A stretch of DNA of 64,000 nucleotides from Roseiarcus sp963767245 (GTDB taxonomy: Bacteria > Pseudomonadota > Alphaproteobacteria > Rhizobiales > Beijerinckiaceae), in assembly GCA_963767245.1 (NCBI GenBank), contig CAVYDG010000004.1:62001-126000 (forward strand), in the 5' to 3' direction. This document shows, piece by piece, positions 9,250-17,190 of this stretch. The notes under the pieces are model-generated. The model saw only the letters and a program-made list of their open reading frames with translations, was not told the DNA's origin and did not search any database. The stretch's first letter is position 1; every line of letters begins with the position of its first letter. A program made the position numbers and the translations under genes.

Positions 9250-9387
9250 ATCGAGGCGGGCCAAGTGGTGCGGGCGCTGGAAGGCTGGTGCCCGCCATTT
9301 CCCGGCTACCATCTCTATTTTCCGAGCCGCAGGCAGCAGACGCCAGCCTTCGCGCTTCTTGTCGAAGAATTGCGCTACAGAGGGTAG
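9250..9387 (+). pseudogene. LysR family regulator, C-terminal remnant
   Basis: A 45-codon open stretch ending with TAG at 9385-9387 reads GQVVRALEGWCPPFPGYHLY followed by FPSRRQQTPAFALLVEELR. This is the typical end of LysR-type regulators (W-x-PP-x-x-PGYxLYxPSRRQ). The DNA-binding and most of the ligand-binding domain are gone. With the aldo/keto reductase remnant it looks like a divergent pair whose middle was deleted. Confidence 0.8.
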
Positions 9388-9428
9388 CCGCGAGAGCGCG
9401 TTCCTGCGGAATCCGTTCTAGGAGCGCA

Positions 9429-9487
9429 GCGACGAAGCAATCCCTCTACCCCCGGTAGGGAATCGTGCAGGGGATGGATTGCTTCGC
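9429..9487. repeat. REP-like palindromic intergenic repeat (intact copy)
   Basis: GCGACGAAGCAATCC at 9429-9443 and its inverted partner GGATTGCTTCGC at 9476-9487 form a long hairpin. The same inverted pair flanks the IS1111-type element at 15,885-17,267, where the first arm is interrupted. This copy shows the uninterrupted target sequence. Confidence 0.7.
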
Positions 9488-9560
9488 CATAGCCTGTCCG
9501 TCAGGACGGGCGTCTTTCGACGCCCGACGGCTCGCGATGACGGCGCTCTCTTGGAGCGGC

Positions 9561-9971
9561 TCAGTTCGGCTTCGCAGCCTCGGTCGGGCCCGAATCCTTG
9601 CCCTTGGCCTCTACGTCGCGATCGACGAACTCGATCACCGCCATGGCGGCGTTGTCGCCGGGCCGGAATCCCGCCTTCATGATCCGCGTATAGCCGCCAT
9701 TTCGGGTCTTGTAGCGCGGCCCCAGCACGTCGATCAGCTTCTTGACCAGTTCGGCGTCGCGCAGGCGCGAGATTGCAATCCGGCGGGCGTGAAGATCACC
9801 CTGCTTGCCGAGCGTCACCAGCTTTTCGACCACCGGGCGCAGGTCTTTGGCCTTCGGCAGGGTGGTCGTGATCTGCTCGTGCTTGATAAGCGCCTGAGCC
9901 ATATTGGCGAACATCGCCTGGCGATGCTCGGCGGTGCGATTGAAGCGCCGTTTGGCGCGTCCGTGATACAT
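9561..9971 (-). CDS. rplQ: 50S ribosomal protein L17
   Basis: 136 residues beginning MYHGRAKRRFNRTAEHRQAM, the L17 signature region (HRQAM...L..HE.I.TT..KAK.LRP), with LVTLGKQGDLHARR following and a C-terminal extension rich in Lys, Glu and Ala. L17 binds 23S rRNA and lies near the exit tunnel. It is the last gene of the rpsM-rpsK-rpoA-rplQ operon; 187 bp of palindromic repeat separates it from rpoA, longer than usual. Confidence 0.97.
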   Translation of the reverse strand: MYHGRAKRRFNRTAEHRQAMFANMAQALIKHEQITTTLPKAKDLRPVVEKLVTLGKQGDLHARRIAISRLRDAELVKKLIDVLGPRYKTRNGGYTRIMKAGFRPGDNAAMAVIEFVDRDVEAKGKDSGPTEAAKPN

Positions 9972-10021
9972 GGCGTTCTCCTTTATCGGGTCTTCGGCCG
10001 CCGTGCCAAGGAACGGCCGCG

Positions 10022-10155
10022 CTTTACCTTCCCCCTCGCCCCGCTCGCGGGGAGAGGGTCGGGGTGAGGGGCATCGCCAACGATCGAGATTGGCGCCGCC
10101 CCTCATCCGTCAGCCTTCGCTGCCACCTTCTCCCCGCATAACGGGGAGAAGGGCG
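10022..10155. repeat. Palindromic GC-rich intergenic repeats between rpoA and rplQ
   Basis: Two hairpin-forming elements: CCTCGCCCCGCTCGCGGGGAGAGGGTC near 10033 (arms CCCCGC/GCGGGG) and CTTCTCCCCGCATAACGGGG near 10128 (arms CTCCCCG/CGGGGAG). Such sequences are common multicopy intergenic repeats in this bacterial group. Being inside the operon they could stabilise or attenuate the rpoA-rplQ message; that is inference. Confidence 0.6.
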
Positions 10156-10158
10156 TGC

Positions 10159-11175
10159 TCAGTAGTGCTCCTCGAATCGTTTGGCGAGGTCTTCGATATT
10201 TTCCGGCGGCCAGCCCGTCACTTCCATGCCGAGGTGGAGGCCCATCTGGGCCAGCACCTCCTTGATCTCGTTGAGCGACTTGCGGCCGAAGTTCGGCGTC
10301 CGCAGCATCTCGCCCTCGGTCTTCTGGATGAGGTCGCCGATATAGGTGATGTTGTCGTTCTTGAGGCAATTGGCGGAGCGGACGGAGAGTTCGAGCTCGT
10401 CGACCTTCTTCAAGAGCGCCGGATTGAAGGCGAGCTCGGGGATGGCGTGCTGAGCCTCCTCGCGGCGCGGCTCCTCGAAGTTGACGAACACCGCCAGCTG
10501 GTCCTGCAGGATGCGGGCGGCGTAGGCGAGCGCGTCCTCCGGCGACATCGCGCCGTTGGTCTCGATCGACATCGTCAGCTTGTCCTTGTCGAGGTCCTGG
10601 CCCTCGCGGGTGGCCTCGACCCGATAGGAGACCTTCTTCACCGGCGAGAACATGCTGTCGATCGGCAATAGCCCGATCGGCGAATCCTCGGCCCGGTTGC
10701 GATCGGCCGGCACGTAGCCCTTGCCGGTGGTCACGGTGAATTCGATCCTGAGGTCCGCGCCCTCGTCGAGGGTGCAGATGACGAGGCTCGGATTGAGGAT
10801 CTGGATGTCGCCGGTCGTCTGGATGTCGCCGGCGGTGACGGCGCCGGGACCCTTGCGCTTGAGCACCAGGCGCTTGACGCCGTCGCCCTGCATCTTGACC
10901 GCGATGTCCTTGACGTTGAGCACGATGTCGACGACGTCCTCGCGCACGCCCGGAATCGACGAGAATTCGTGCAGGACGCCGTCGATGTGAATCGAGGTGA
11001 TCGCGGCGCCCTGGAGCGACGACAGCAGCACCCGGCGCAACGAGTTGCCGAGCGTCTGGCCGAAACCGCGCTCGAGCGGCTCGGCGACGACGGTCGCGAC
11101 CCTACGCGAGGCTTCGCTCAAAACGATGTCGAGCTTCTTCGGCTTGATGAGTTCTTGCCAGTTCTTCTGGATCAC
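10159..11175 (-). CDS. rpoA: RNA polymerase alpha subunit
   Basis: 338 residues. Assembles as a dimer to nucleate RNA polymerase and contacts UP elements and activators through its C-terminal domain. Visible are the dimerisation signature FGQTLGNSLRRVLLSSLQGA (about residues 38-57), the middle KGYVPADRN region, and the alpha-CTD around SVRSANCLKNDNITYIGDL and GRKSLNEIKEVL. Translation most likely starts at the GTG at 11175 (VIQKNWQELIKPK in the family), with AGAGAAGG about ten bases upstream; the longer reading overlaps rpsK. It follows rpsK by 67 bp. Confidence 0.96.
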   Translation of the reverse strand: MIQKNWQELIKPKKLDIVLSEASRRVATVVAEPLERGFGQTLGNSLRRVLLSSLQGAAITSIHIDGVLHEFSSIPGVREDVVDIVLNVKDIAVKMQGDGVKRLVLKRKGPGAVTAGDIQTTGDIQILNPSLVICTLDEGADLRIEFTVTTGKGYVPADRNRAEDSPIGLLPIDSMFSPVKKVSYRVEATREGQDLDKDKLTMSIETNGAMSPEDALAYAARILQDQLAVFVNFEEPRREEAQHAIPELAFNPALLKKVDELELSVRSANCLKNDNITYIGDLIQKTEGEMLRTPNFGRKSLNEIKEVLAQMGLHLGMEVTGWPPENIEDLAKRFEEHY

Positions 11176-11242
11176 GGGGTTGGCCTTCTCTTTCGGCGGA
11201 TGCGAGCAGCGCGCCTTGAAAACGATGACGCGCTGACGTGGG

Positions 11243-11632
11243 TCAGACGCGGCGACGCTTGCGCGGGCGGCAGCCATTGTGCGGGATCGGCGTCACGTCG
11301 CGGATCGAAGTGACGTTAAAGCCGGCCGCCTGGATCGCCCGCAACGCGGATTCGCGGCCCGAACCGGGACCCGAAACCTCGACTTCGAGCGTGCGCATCC
11401 CGTGCTCGGAGGCCTTGCGGACCGCATCCTCGGCCGCCATCTGGGCGGCGAACGGGGTCGACTTGCGCGAGCCCTTGAACCCCATCGTGCCTGCGGACGA
11501 CCAGGAGATCGTGTTCCCCTGGGCGTCGGTGATGGTGATCATCGTGTTGTTGAACGTCGAATTGACGTGGGCGACGCCCGAGACGATGTTCTTGCGTTCG
11601 CGACGGCGGACGCGGGTCGCTTCTTTTGCCAT
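11243..11632 (-). CDS. rpsK: 30S ribosomal protein S11
   Basis: 129 residues, the normal length. Contains VARVNSTFNNT-like NIVSGVAHVNSTFNNT, TPFAAQMAAEDAVRKASEHG and the conserved C-terminus VTPIPHNGCRPRKRRRV. S11 sits in the platform of the 30S subunit near the Shine-Dalgarno helix. Second gene of the operon, 70 bp after rpsM. Confidence 0.97.
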   Translation of the reverse strand: MAKEATRVRRRERKNIVSGVAHVNSTFNNTMITITDAQGNTISWSSAGTMGFKGSRKSTPFAAQMAAEDAVRKASEHGMRTLEVEVSGPGSGRESALRAIQAAGFNVTSIRDVTPIPHNGCRPRKRRRV

Positions 11633-11702
11633 GAAATTGTCCTTCGATCGCGCCTCGAAAACAGCGCGGCCCTTCCTGAAACGGGTTAGAACGAAACGGC
11701 GA

Positions 11703-12071
11703 TCACTTCTTCTTGCCGGCGATGGGTTTCGCCTTGCCCTTGCGGGTGCGGGCGTTGGTGTGGGTGCGCTGGCCGCGCACCGGCAATTGCTTGCGATGGC
11801 GCAGGCCCCGATAAGCGCCGAGGTCCATCAGACGCTTGATGTTGATCGCGACTTCGCGGCGAAGGTCGCCTTCCACCATGTAGTCGCGGTCGATGGTTTC
11901 ACGGATCTGCATCACCTCGGCGTCCGTCAATTGGGCGACGCGCCGCTCGGGGGGGATATGGACCTTCTCGACGATCTCTTCGGCCTTCCTCGGCCCGATT
12001 CCATGGATGTACTGAAGCGCGATGACGACGCGCTTGTTGGTGGGAATGTTGACGCCTGCGATGCGAGCCAT
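11703..12071 (-). CDS. rpsM: 30S ribosomal protein S13
   Basis: 122 residues from the ATG at 12071: MARIAGVNIPTNKRVVIALQ, then YIHGIGPRKAEEI, YRGLRHRKQLPVRGQRTHTN and a basic tail KPIAGKKK. S13 lies in the 30S head and contacts tRNA and L5. First gene of the operon here; the adk and secY genes that precede it in most Hyphomicrobiales are not upstream. Confidence 0.97.
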   Translation of the reverse strand: MARIAGVNIPTNKRVVIALQYIHGIGPRKAEEIVEKVHIPPERRVAQLTDAEVMQIRETIDRDYMVEGDLRREVAINIKRLMDLGAYRGLRHRKQLPVRGQRTHTNARTRKGKAKPIAGKKK

Positions 12072-12423
12072 TCGGCCAAACGCTCCATTTCGGCGGCAGT
12101 TCGACCATAAGGTCGAGCGCCGCGGGACTGCCCGTCTCAACGTCCGGTGGAGGCCGGCCCATGTCGAGAATCCCGAAAACGCAAAAAATCCCACACGCTC
12201 GGAAACGGCGCGGGGACCCAGAACAACTTCAGGATAGTGGCGATGTAGAGCGTCGGCGGCGCTTGTCAAGGGAAAAGTGTCGCCGGCGGCGTCCCGCGCG
12301 CCTCAGCCGCGGGCTCTCTCCGGTCGCCCTCGCGCGGGTCCGCTGCGATCCTATGCGTTCGACCGCCTCGCCGATCGCATCGGCCGAGCGTCTTTCGCCG
12401 TCAGGCGGTGCGGCGCTGGCGAC
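12072..12423. other. Upstream region of the rpsM operon, no gene seen
   Basis: About 350 bp between rpsM and a small secreted-protein gene, both leftward. It should contain the promoter of the rpsM-rplQ operon and the end of the hypothetical gene. I see no adk or secY coding signal, no RNA gene and no clear terminator; ORFs crossing it are out-of-frame shadows. Confidence 0.5.
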
Positions 12424-12744
12424 TTACCGGTCTCTGCGCCCTGTCCCCCAGGGCCTGCCGTCGGAATCATTGGCGACGAAACTGCCATCCGATCTCGTTT
12501 GAATTTCACCAAGACGACGGCCGCCGCTGGTATGAATATCCCAATGCCCAAACCCGTTGTCCTCAGCGACGCCAATCATGCGGCCGTCGGAGTCGAAAAC
12601 GTCCGCCGTACCGTCCCCATGGCCCAGGACCTTGAATGTCTCGCCAAAGGGCCCGGTTGAAAATGACCCGTGCAAATCCTGCGCGGTTGCTGAAGCCGCC
12701 AGCAACGCGGCAGCGACGAGGACGATCCCTTGCATGATGCGCAT
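12424..12744 (-). CDS. Small exported protein of unknown function
   Basis: 106 residues from the ATG at 12744 (CAGGAA six bases upstream). A signal peptide MRIMQGIVLVAAALLAASATAQ (cleavage after ATA-Q or SATAQ-D) precedes a glycine- and aspartate-rich mature part with short beta-like repeats (FDSDGRMIGVAEDNGFGHWD, SDGSFVANDSDG). This looks like a small periplasmic beta-strand protein. I do not recognise a family. Confidence 0.65.
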   Translation of the reverse strand: MRIMQGIVLVAAALLAASATAQDLHGSFSTGPFGETFKVLGHGDGTADVFDSDGRMIGVAEDNGFGHWDIHTSGGRRLGEIQTRSDGSFVANDSDGRPWGTGRRDR

Positions 12745-13066
12745 GATGGGTTCCTGGATCTGTCCCGTCATCATAACAGCGAGATCGGGGCGACACGAGG
12801 GCGCGCCGACGCGCGAGATTTCCAACCTGGGACGCGGCCCCGTATCGCCGGACGCCAACGCCGGACGCGTCAATATCGTCAAGAGCCCTTGCGCGGCGCG
12901 GCGTCCACAGCGGGAAGCGAGCGGCCAGGAAAGGGGCTGCGGGGCGCGTTTTTACTCTCTTCGATCCCTGCTTTCCCTCGCAATGTCGCCCAAATCCCTC
13001 TATAGCCGCCTCAAGCAGACCGAAGTCACCGGCGGCCCGCGTTCCGCTCGCCCAAAAGGAGTATCT
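12745..13066. other. Divergent intergenic region
   Basis: About 320 bp between the small exported protein (leftward) and the peptidyl-prolyl isomerase (rightward). It should carry both promoters. Long ORFs on both strands here are frame shadows continuing from neighbours. The only clear signal is AAAAGGAG, the ribosome-binding site of the right-hand gene at 13054-13061. Confidence 0.45.
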
Positions 13067-13987
13067 ATGACGACCATCTTTTCCGCGCGACCGCGGAAGG
13101 CCGCTCTCGCCTTCGCGCTTGGGCTCGGCGCGGCTTTCGCGCTCGCCGCCCCGGCTTCGGCCGATCCGAAGGTGGTGGCGAAGGTCGACGGCGCGCCGAT
13201 CACCGAGGACGACGTCGCAGACGCGATGGCCGACATCGGCCCCGGTCTGCCGCAGAAGCTCGAAGGCGCGGCGCGGCAGAAATACGTGCTCGACTATCTG
13301 ATCGACCTCAAGCTCGCGGCCAAGAAGGCCGAGGCCGACAAGCTGACCGGAACACCCGAGTTCGAACGCAAGCTTGCCTATTATCGCGACAAGCTCGCGA
13401 TGGAACAATTGCTCGGCTCCGTCGCCAAGGCGGCGACGACCGAGGAAGCGGAGCGCAAGGCCTATGACGAGGCCGCCAAGGCGGAGCCGCCGCAGGAGGA
13501 AATCCACGCCCGCCACATCCTCTTGCCGACCGAGGATGAGGCGAAGGCTGCACTGGTCCGGGTCAAAGCCGGCGAAGACTTCGCTAAAGTTGCGACCGAA
13601 CTCTCCAAGGACCCGTCCGGCGACGGCGGCGACCTCGGCTGGTTTACCAAGGACCGCATGGTGCCGGAATTCTCCGAAGCGGCCTTCAAGCTGAAGAAGG
13701 GCGAAGTGTCCGAACCCGTCAAGACGCAGTTCGGCTGGCACATCATCAAGATCGAGGACACGCGCACCAAGAGCTTCCCGCCCTTCGAGCAGATCAAGGA
13801 TCAGGCGGCGCGCTATGTCGCCCAGAAGGCGGAGAGCGACGCGATCACCCAGCTCCACAGCGCCGCCAAGATCGAGCGGTTCGACGCCGACGGCAAGCCG
13901 CTGCCGCCCGAGGCCCAGGCGGCCGATCCGGGCAAGGACGCTCCCGCTGCCGCTCCCGCCCCCGCCGACAAGCCCAAGGCGCCCTGA
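13067..13987 (+). CDS. Periplasmic parvulin-type peptidyl-prolyl isomerase
   Basis: 306 residues. The start ATG at 13067 has AAGGAG five bases upstream. A signal peptide (KAALAFALGLGAAFALAAPASA) is followed by a SurA-like N-terminal helical part, the PpiC/rotamase domain (about residues 145-235: EIHARHILLPTEDEAKAAL, FAKVATELSKDPSG, GGDLGWFTKDRMVPEF, VKTQFGWHIIKIED) and a disordered Pro/Ala-rich tail. It assists folding of outer-membrane and periplasmic proteins. It precedes argJ and mutT, a neighbourhood conserved in Hyphomicrobiales. Confidence 0.92.
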   Translation: MTTIFSARPRKAALAFALGLGAAFALAAPASADPKVVAKVDGAPITEDDVADAMADIGPGLPQKLEGAARQKYVLDYLIDLKLAAKKAEADKLTGTPEFERKLAYYRDKLAMEQLLGSVAKAATTEEAERKAYDEAAKAEPPQEEIHARHILLPTEDEAKAALVRVKAGEDFAKVATELSKDPSGDGGDLGWFTKDRMVPEFSEAAFKLKKGEVSEPVKTQFGWHIIKIEDTRTKSFPPFEQIKDQAARYVAQKAESDAITQLHSAAKIERFDADGKPLPPEAQAADPGKDAPAAAPAPADKPKAP

Positions 13988-14010
13988 CCCGAGCTCTCTT
14001 TGGTTCGCGA

Positions 14011-14042
14011 GAGCGGGCGCGCCTGCCCGCTCCGGTTGTTTT
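14011..14042 (+). terminator. Hairpin between ppiC-type gene and argJ, possible terminator
   Basis: Perfect 8-bp arms GAGCGGGC and GCCCGCTC with loop GCGCCT, followed by CGGTTGTTTTGG. The T stretch is imperfect and argJ starts 11 bases later, so it may attenuate rather than end transcription. Confidence 0.45.
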
Positions 14043-14052
14043 GGAAACGTCC

Positions 14053-15294
14053 ATGGCCGCTCCCGCTCCGCTCTCGCCGCTCGCGCCGAAGACCTATCCC
14101 GCCCTGCCCCCGATCGCCGGCGTCCGCTTTGCCACCGTCGAGGCGGGCGTTCGCTACGCCGGGCGAACCGACGTCATGATGGCGCTGTTCGACCGGCCGG
14201 CGGCGGTCGCGGGCGTGTTCACCCGCTCCAAGTGCCCCTCGGCGCCGGTTGACTGGTGCCGCGCCCATCTCGCCGGCGGGTCGGCGCGGGCGCTGATCGT
14301 CAATTCCGGCAACGCCAACGCCTTCACCGGCGGCGTGGGCGCGGCCGCGGTCGCCCATGTCGCGGAAGCCGCCGCCAGGGCGACCGGCGCGCACACGAGC
14401 GAAATCTTCATGGCCTCGACCGGCGTCATCGGCGAGCCGCTCGACGGGACGCGCATCGCGCGCGTAATCGGCGCGCTGGTCGCCGACGCGCGCGAAGACG
14501 CGCTTCTCGCCGCCGCCAAGGCGATCATGACCACCGACACCTATCCGAAGATCGCGACCCAGCGGGTCAAGCTCGGCGACGCCGAGGTCGTGATCAACGG
14601 CATCGCCAAGGGGGCAGGCATGATCGCGCCCGACATGGCGACCATGCTGGCCTACGTCTTCACCGACGCAGCTGTGGCGCCCGGCGCGCTCCAGGCGATG
14701 CTGTCGAAATCGGTCGAGCGCTCGTTCAACGCCATCACCGTCGATAGCGACACCTCGACTTCGGATACGCTGATGATCTTCGCCACCGGCGAGGCCAAGG
14801 GCGCGCCAACCATCGAGGACGCCGCCGATCCGCGCGCCGCCGCCTTCAGGCGTGCGCTCGACAAGCTCCTGCGCAATCTTGCGCAACAGGTGGTGCGCGA
14901 CGGCGAAGGGGCGCGCAAGTTCATCACCGTCAATGTCGAGGGCGCGGCGAGCCGCAAGGCGGCCAGGCGCATTGCGTTCTCGATCGCCAATTCTCCGCTG
15001 GTCAAGACCGCCTGCGCCGGCGAGGACGCCAATTGGGGGCGGGTGGTGATGGCGGTCGGCAAGGCAGGCGAGAAGGCGGAACGCGACACGCTGGACATTT
15101 TCTTCGGCAAGATCCGTGTCGCCCATGGCGGCATGCGCGACCCTGACTACGACGAAGCAGCGGCGTCAGCCTATATGAAGCGCGACGCGATCGAGATCAC
15201 CGCCGACCTTCACCTCGGAAGCGGGCGGGCGATGGTGTGGACCTGCGACCTCACCAAGGAATATGTCGCCATCAACGGCGACTATCGCTCGTGA
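14053..15294 (+). CDS. argJ: Bifunctional glutamate N-acetyltransferase / N-acetylornithine acetyltransferase
   Basis: 413 residues. Transfers acetyl groups from N-acetylornithine (and acetyl-CoA) to glutamate, recycling acetyl in arginine synthesis. The autocatalytic cleavage site is plain: KGAGMIAPDMATMLAYV, where the Thr of ATML becomes the N-terminal nucleophile of the beta chain. Other family segments are SGNANAFTGG (oxyanion-related), SFNAITVDSDTSTSD and the terminal CDLTKEYVAINGDYRS. The ATG at 14053 is used; a TTG four codons upstream is an alternative. Confidence 0.95.
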   Translation: MAAPAPLSPLAPKTYPALPPIAGVRFATVEAGVRYAGRTDVMMALFDRPAAVAGVFTRSKCPSAPVDWCRAHLAGGSARALIVNSGNANAFTGGVGAAAVAHVAEAAARATGAHTSEIFMASTGVIGEPLDGTRIARVIGALVADAREDALLAAAKAIMTTDTYPKIATQRVKLGDAEVVINGIAKGAGMIAPDMATMLAYVFTDAAVAPGALQAMLSKSVERSFNAITVDSDTSTSDTLMIFATGEAKGAPTIEDAADPRAAAFRRALDKLLRNLAQQVVRDGEGARKFITVNVEGAASRKAARRIAFSIANSPLVKTACAGEDANWGRVVMAVGKAGEKAERDTLDIFFGKIRVAHGGMRDPDYDEAAASAYMKRDAIEITADLHLGSGRAMVWTCDLTKEYVAINGDYRS

Positions 15295-15448
15295 GGCTCA
15301 ACTCCATGATGCGCCCTCGTGCTGAGGAGCGCCGAAGGCGTGACTTGAAGGACGATCCAGCCGGCAACTCGGGCGCCGCGCGCTTTTCCATCCTTCGAGA
15401 CGCGACGCTCCGCATCGCTGCTCAGGATGAGGCGTCTCGGAGCAATTC
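15295..15448. repeat. Intergenic multicopy-type repeat between argJ and mutT
   Basis: The stretch GCCCTCGTGCTGAGGAGCGC near 15312 and CATCGCTGCTCAGGATGAGG near 15413 are an imperfect inverted pair (GCTGAGGA / TGCTCAGGATGA type), with CTTCGAGACGCGACGCTCC between them. This is the CCTCATGCTGAGGAGC-like interspersed repeat seen widely in Hyphomicrobiales; recognition is from memory. Confidence 0.5.
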
Positions 15449-15850
15449 GTGAAGCTGGTGCTCGTCGTCGCCGCGGCGCTGATCGACGCGGACGGACGGG
15501 TGCTGCTGGCGCAACGGCCGAAAGGCAAGCCGCTCGAGGGCCTGTGGGAGTTCCCCGGGGGCAAGATGGGCGCCGGCGAGCTGCCGGAGGAAGCGCTGAT
15601 CCGCGAGCTCGGCGAGGAGCTCGGGATCACGGTGAAAGCGGCCTGCCTCGCGCCGCTGACCTTCGCGAGCCACGCTTACGACGATTTTCACCTCATAATG
15701 CCGCTCTATATCTGCCGCCGATGGGAGGGGTTCGTTCAGCCGCTCGAAGGACAGGCGCTGAAATGGGTGCGTCCCGGCGACCTGCGCCGCTACCCGATGC
15801 CGCCGGCGGACGCGCCGCTGATCCCGCATCTCGAGGACTTGCTGGGGTGA
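15449..15850 (+). CDS. mutT: (Deoxy)nucleoside triphosphate pyrophosphohydrolase, MutT type
   Basis: 133 residues, Nudix hydrolase. The Nudix box is complete: G(GKMGA)GELPEEALIRELGEELGI, with REL-GEE supplying the metal ligands, preceded by LEGLWEFPGGK. MutT hydrolyses 8-oxo-dGTP and prevents A:T to C:G mutations. The start is the GTG at 15449 (KLVLVVAAALIDADGRVLLA). Its position after argJ is conserved in the order. Confidence 0.9.
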   Translation: MKLVLVVAAALIDADGRVLLAQRPKGKPLEGLWEFPGGKMGAGELPEEALIRELGEELGITVKAACLAPLTFASHAYDDFHLIMPLYICRRWEGFVQPLEGQALKWVRPGDLRRYPMPPADAPLIPHLEDLLG

Positions 15851-15857
15851 GGCGTCG

Positions 15858-15886
15858 TCATTGCGAAGAGCGTCAGCGACGAAGCA
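15858..15886. repeat. Left half of a REP-like repeat, interrupted by IS1111-type element
   Basis: TCATTGCGAAGAGCGTCAG followed by CGACGAAGCA is the left arm of the palindrome whose other parts lie right of the element (CAATCCAGG at 17268 and GGATTGCTTCG at 17300). Comparison with the intact copy at 9429 shows the break falls inside GCGACGAAGCA/ATCC. Confidence 0.7.
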
Positions 15887-15924
15887 TGTGTGGACGGCCC
15901 CTCGCTTGCAAGGTGTGGCGGGAG

Positions 15925-16080
15925 GATTTTTCTGGGGTGCGTTCGCTTGCGTGCATGTGTCCGGCCTGTTTGTGCAGCGAAGGCTGCTGGCCAAGATGGT
16001 TTCCGCGGGCGGGAGATCCAAACAATCCCAGCGACCTCAAAGGCCGTTGCTTCGTGCGGTTTATCTCCCGTTGCGGATCG
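15925..16080 (-). ncRNA. Candidate bridge RNA (seekRNA) of the IS1111-type element
   Basis: Read on the minus strand, an 8-bp stem CGGGAGAU/AUCUCCCG (16063-16070 with 16010-16017) closes an internal loop and an inner hairpin CGGCCU-UUG-AGGUCG (16032-16046). One side of the loop holds ACGAAGCAA (16055-16047), identical to the left half of the target; the other holds GGAUUG (16028-16023), the complement of the right half CAATCC. Further downstream ACACAUGC (15960-15953) matches the element's left end and ACCCCA (15938-15933) its right end. Target loop first, donor loop second, with guide pairs for opposite strands, is the known bridge RNA order. Ends of the transcript are not determined. Confidence 0.75.
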
Positions 16081-16158
16081 AACGATCCCATCCATCTCCC
16101 CGTCTCTTGCAAGGTCGGCGCGGCGAGCCCGGACGTCGTTTCGAGCCCGCCGATCTCG

Positions 16159-17190
16159 TCAGGCGGCCACGACGGCCACGTCGCCGCCGGCGTAGCGCTC
16201 GCCGCTCGCCATCAGCTTCCAGGCGATCCGCGCCATCTTGTTGGCGAGCGCCACCGCCGCGAGCTTGGCGGGCTTGCGCTCGATGAGCGCTTCAAGCCAG
16301 CCGGACGGGTTTTTCGCCGCGCCCCGGCGCGTCCGCCAGATCACCGCGGTCGCCCCGACCACGAGCAGGCTGCGCAGCATCGGATCGCCGGCGCGGGTGA
16401 TCCGCCCCGGCCGCGCCTTGCCGGCCGTCGAATGGTCGCGCGGCGTCAGCCCGAGCCAGGCGGCGAAGTCGCGCCCCGACTTGAAGAGATGCGGGTCCGG
16501 CGCCTTCATCACCAGAAGCGAGGCGATCAACGGACCAATCCCCGGAATCGCTTCGAGGCGCCGCGCCGTCTCGTTGGCGTTGCGCCAGCCGCGCAGGCGC
16601 CGGTCGAGCGCCGCGATCCGACCGCACAGCGCCGCATGCTCTTCCCGCAGTTCGGCGAAGAGCTCGCGCGCCAGCGCCGGGATATCAGCCCGGGCAAGGC
16701 GCTCGAGCAGCGGGCCAATCCCCGCCGGGCCCTTGGCGGCGATGAGGCCGAACTCGGCCCCATGACCGCGGATCGTATTCACAAGCTGCGTGCGCTGGCG
16801 AACCAGCCGCTCCCGCTGACCAGCCAGCATCAGAGCTGCTTGCGCATCCATCGATTTCGCCGGCACGAAGCGCATATGCGGCCGGCTTGCCGCCTCGCAC
16901 AGCGCCGCCGCATCCGCCGCATCGTTCTTGCCGCGCGCCACATAGGGCTTGGCGAGTTGCGGCGCGATCAGACGCGCCTCATGCCCGAGCCGCGTCAATA
17001 CGCGCGCCCAATGATGCGCCGCCCCGCACGCCTCCATCGCCACAAGGGTCGGCGCCAGCTTCTCGAAGAACGGCAACACCTGGGCGCGCGTCAGCTGCCG
17101 GCGCAGCACGGGCCGACCTTCCCCATCGACGCCATGCAACTGAAAGAAACGCTTCGACGTATCCATGCCAATGCGGATAATCTGGTCCAC
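16159..17190 (-). CDS. IS110/IS1111 family transposase (DEDD recombinase)
   Basis: 343 residues from the GTG at 17190 (AGAGGAG upstream). N-terminal RuvC-like DEDD domain: IRIGMDTSKRFFQLHGVD (first Asp), TLVAMEACGAAHHWA (Glu), YVARGKNDAADAAALCEAA (the two Asp). A helical linker leads to the C-terminal transposase_20 domain with the serine region: LEAIPGIGPLIASLL, then RDFAAWLGLTPRDHSTAGK. The enzyme works with a structured guide RNA encoded by the element. Appears intact. Confidence 0.93.
   Translation of the reverse strand: MDQIIRIGMDTSKRFFQLHGVDGEGRPVLRRQLTRAQVLPFFEKLAPTLVAMEACGAAHHWARVLTRLGHEARLIAPQLAKPYVARGKNDAADAAALCEAASRPHMRFVPAKSMDAQAALMLAGQRERLVRQRTQLVNTIRGHGAEFGLIAAKGPAGIGPLLERLARADIPALARELFAELREEHAALCGRIAALDRRLRGWRNANETARRLEAIPGIGPLIASLLVMKAPDPHLFKSGRDFAAWLGLTPRDHSTAGKARPGRITRAGDPMLRSLLVVGATAVIWRTRRGAAKNPSGWLEALIERKPAKLAAVALANKMARIAWKLMASGERYAGGDVAVVAA

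Noticed and set aside
12563..13858. 431-residue open frame on the minus strand
   Set aside because: Opposite to the peptidyl-prolyl isomerase, no family features, no ribosome-binding site.
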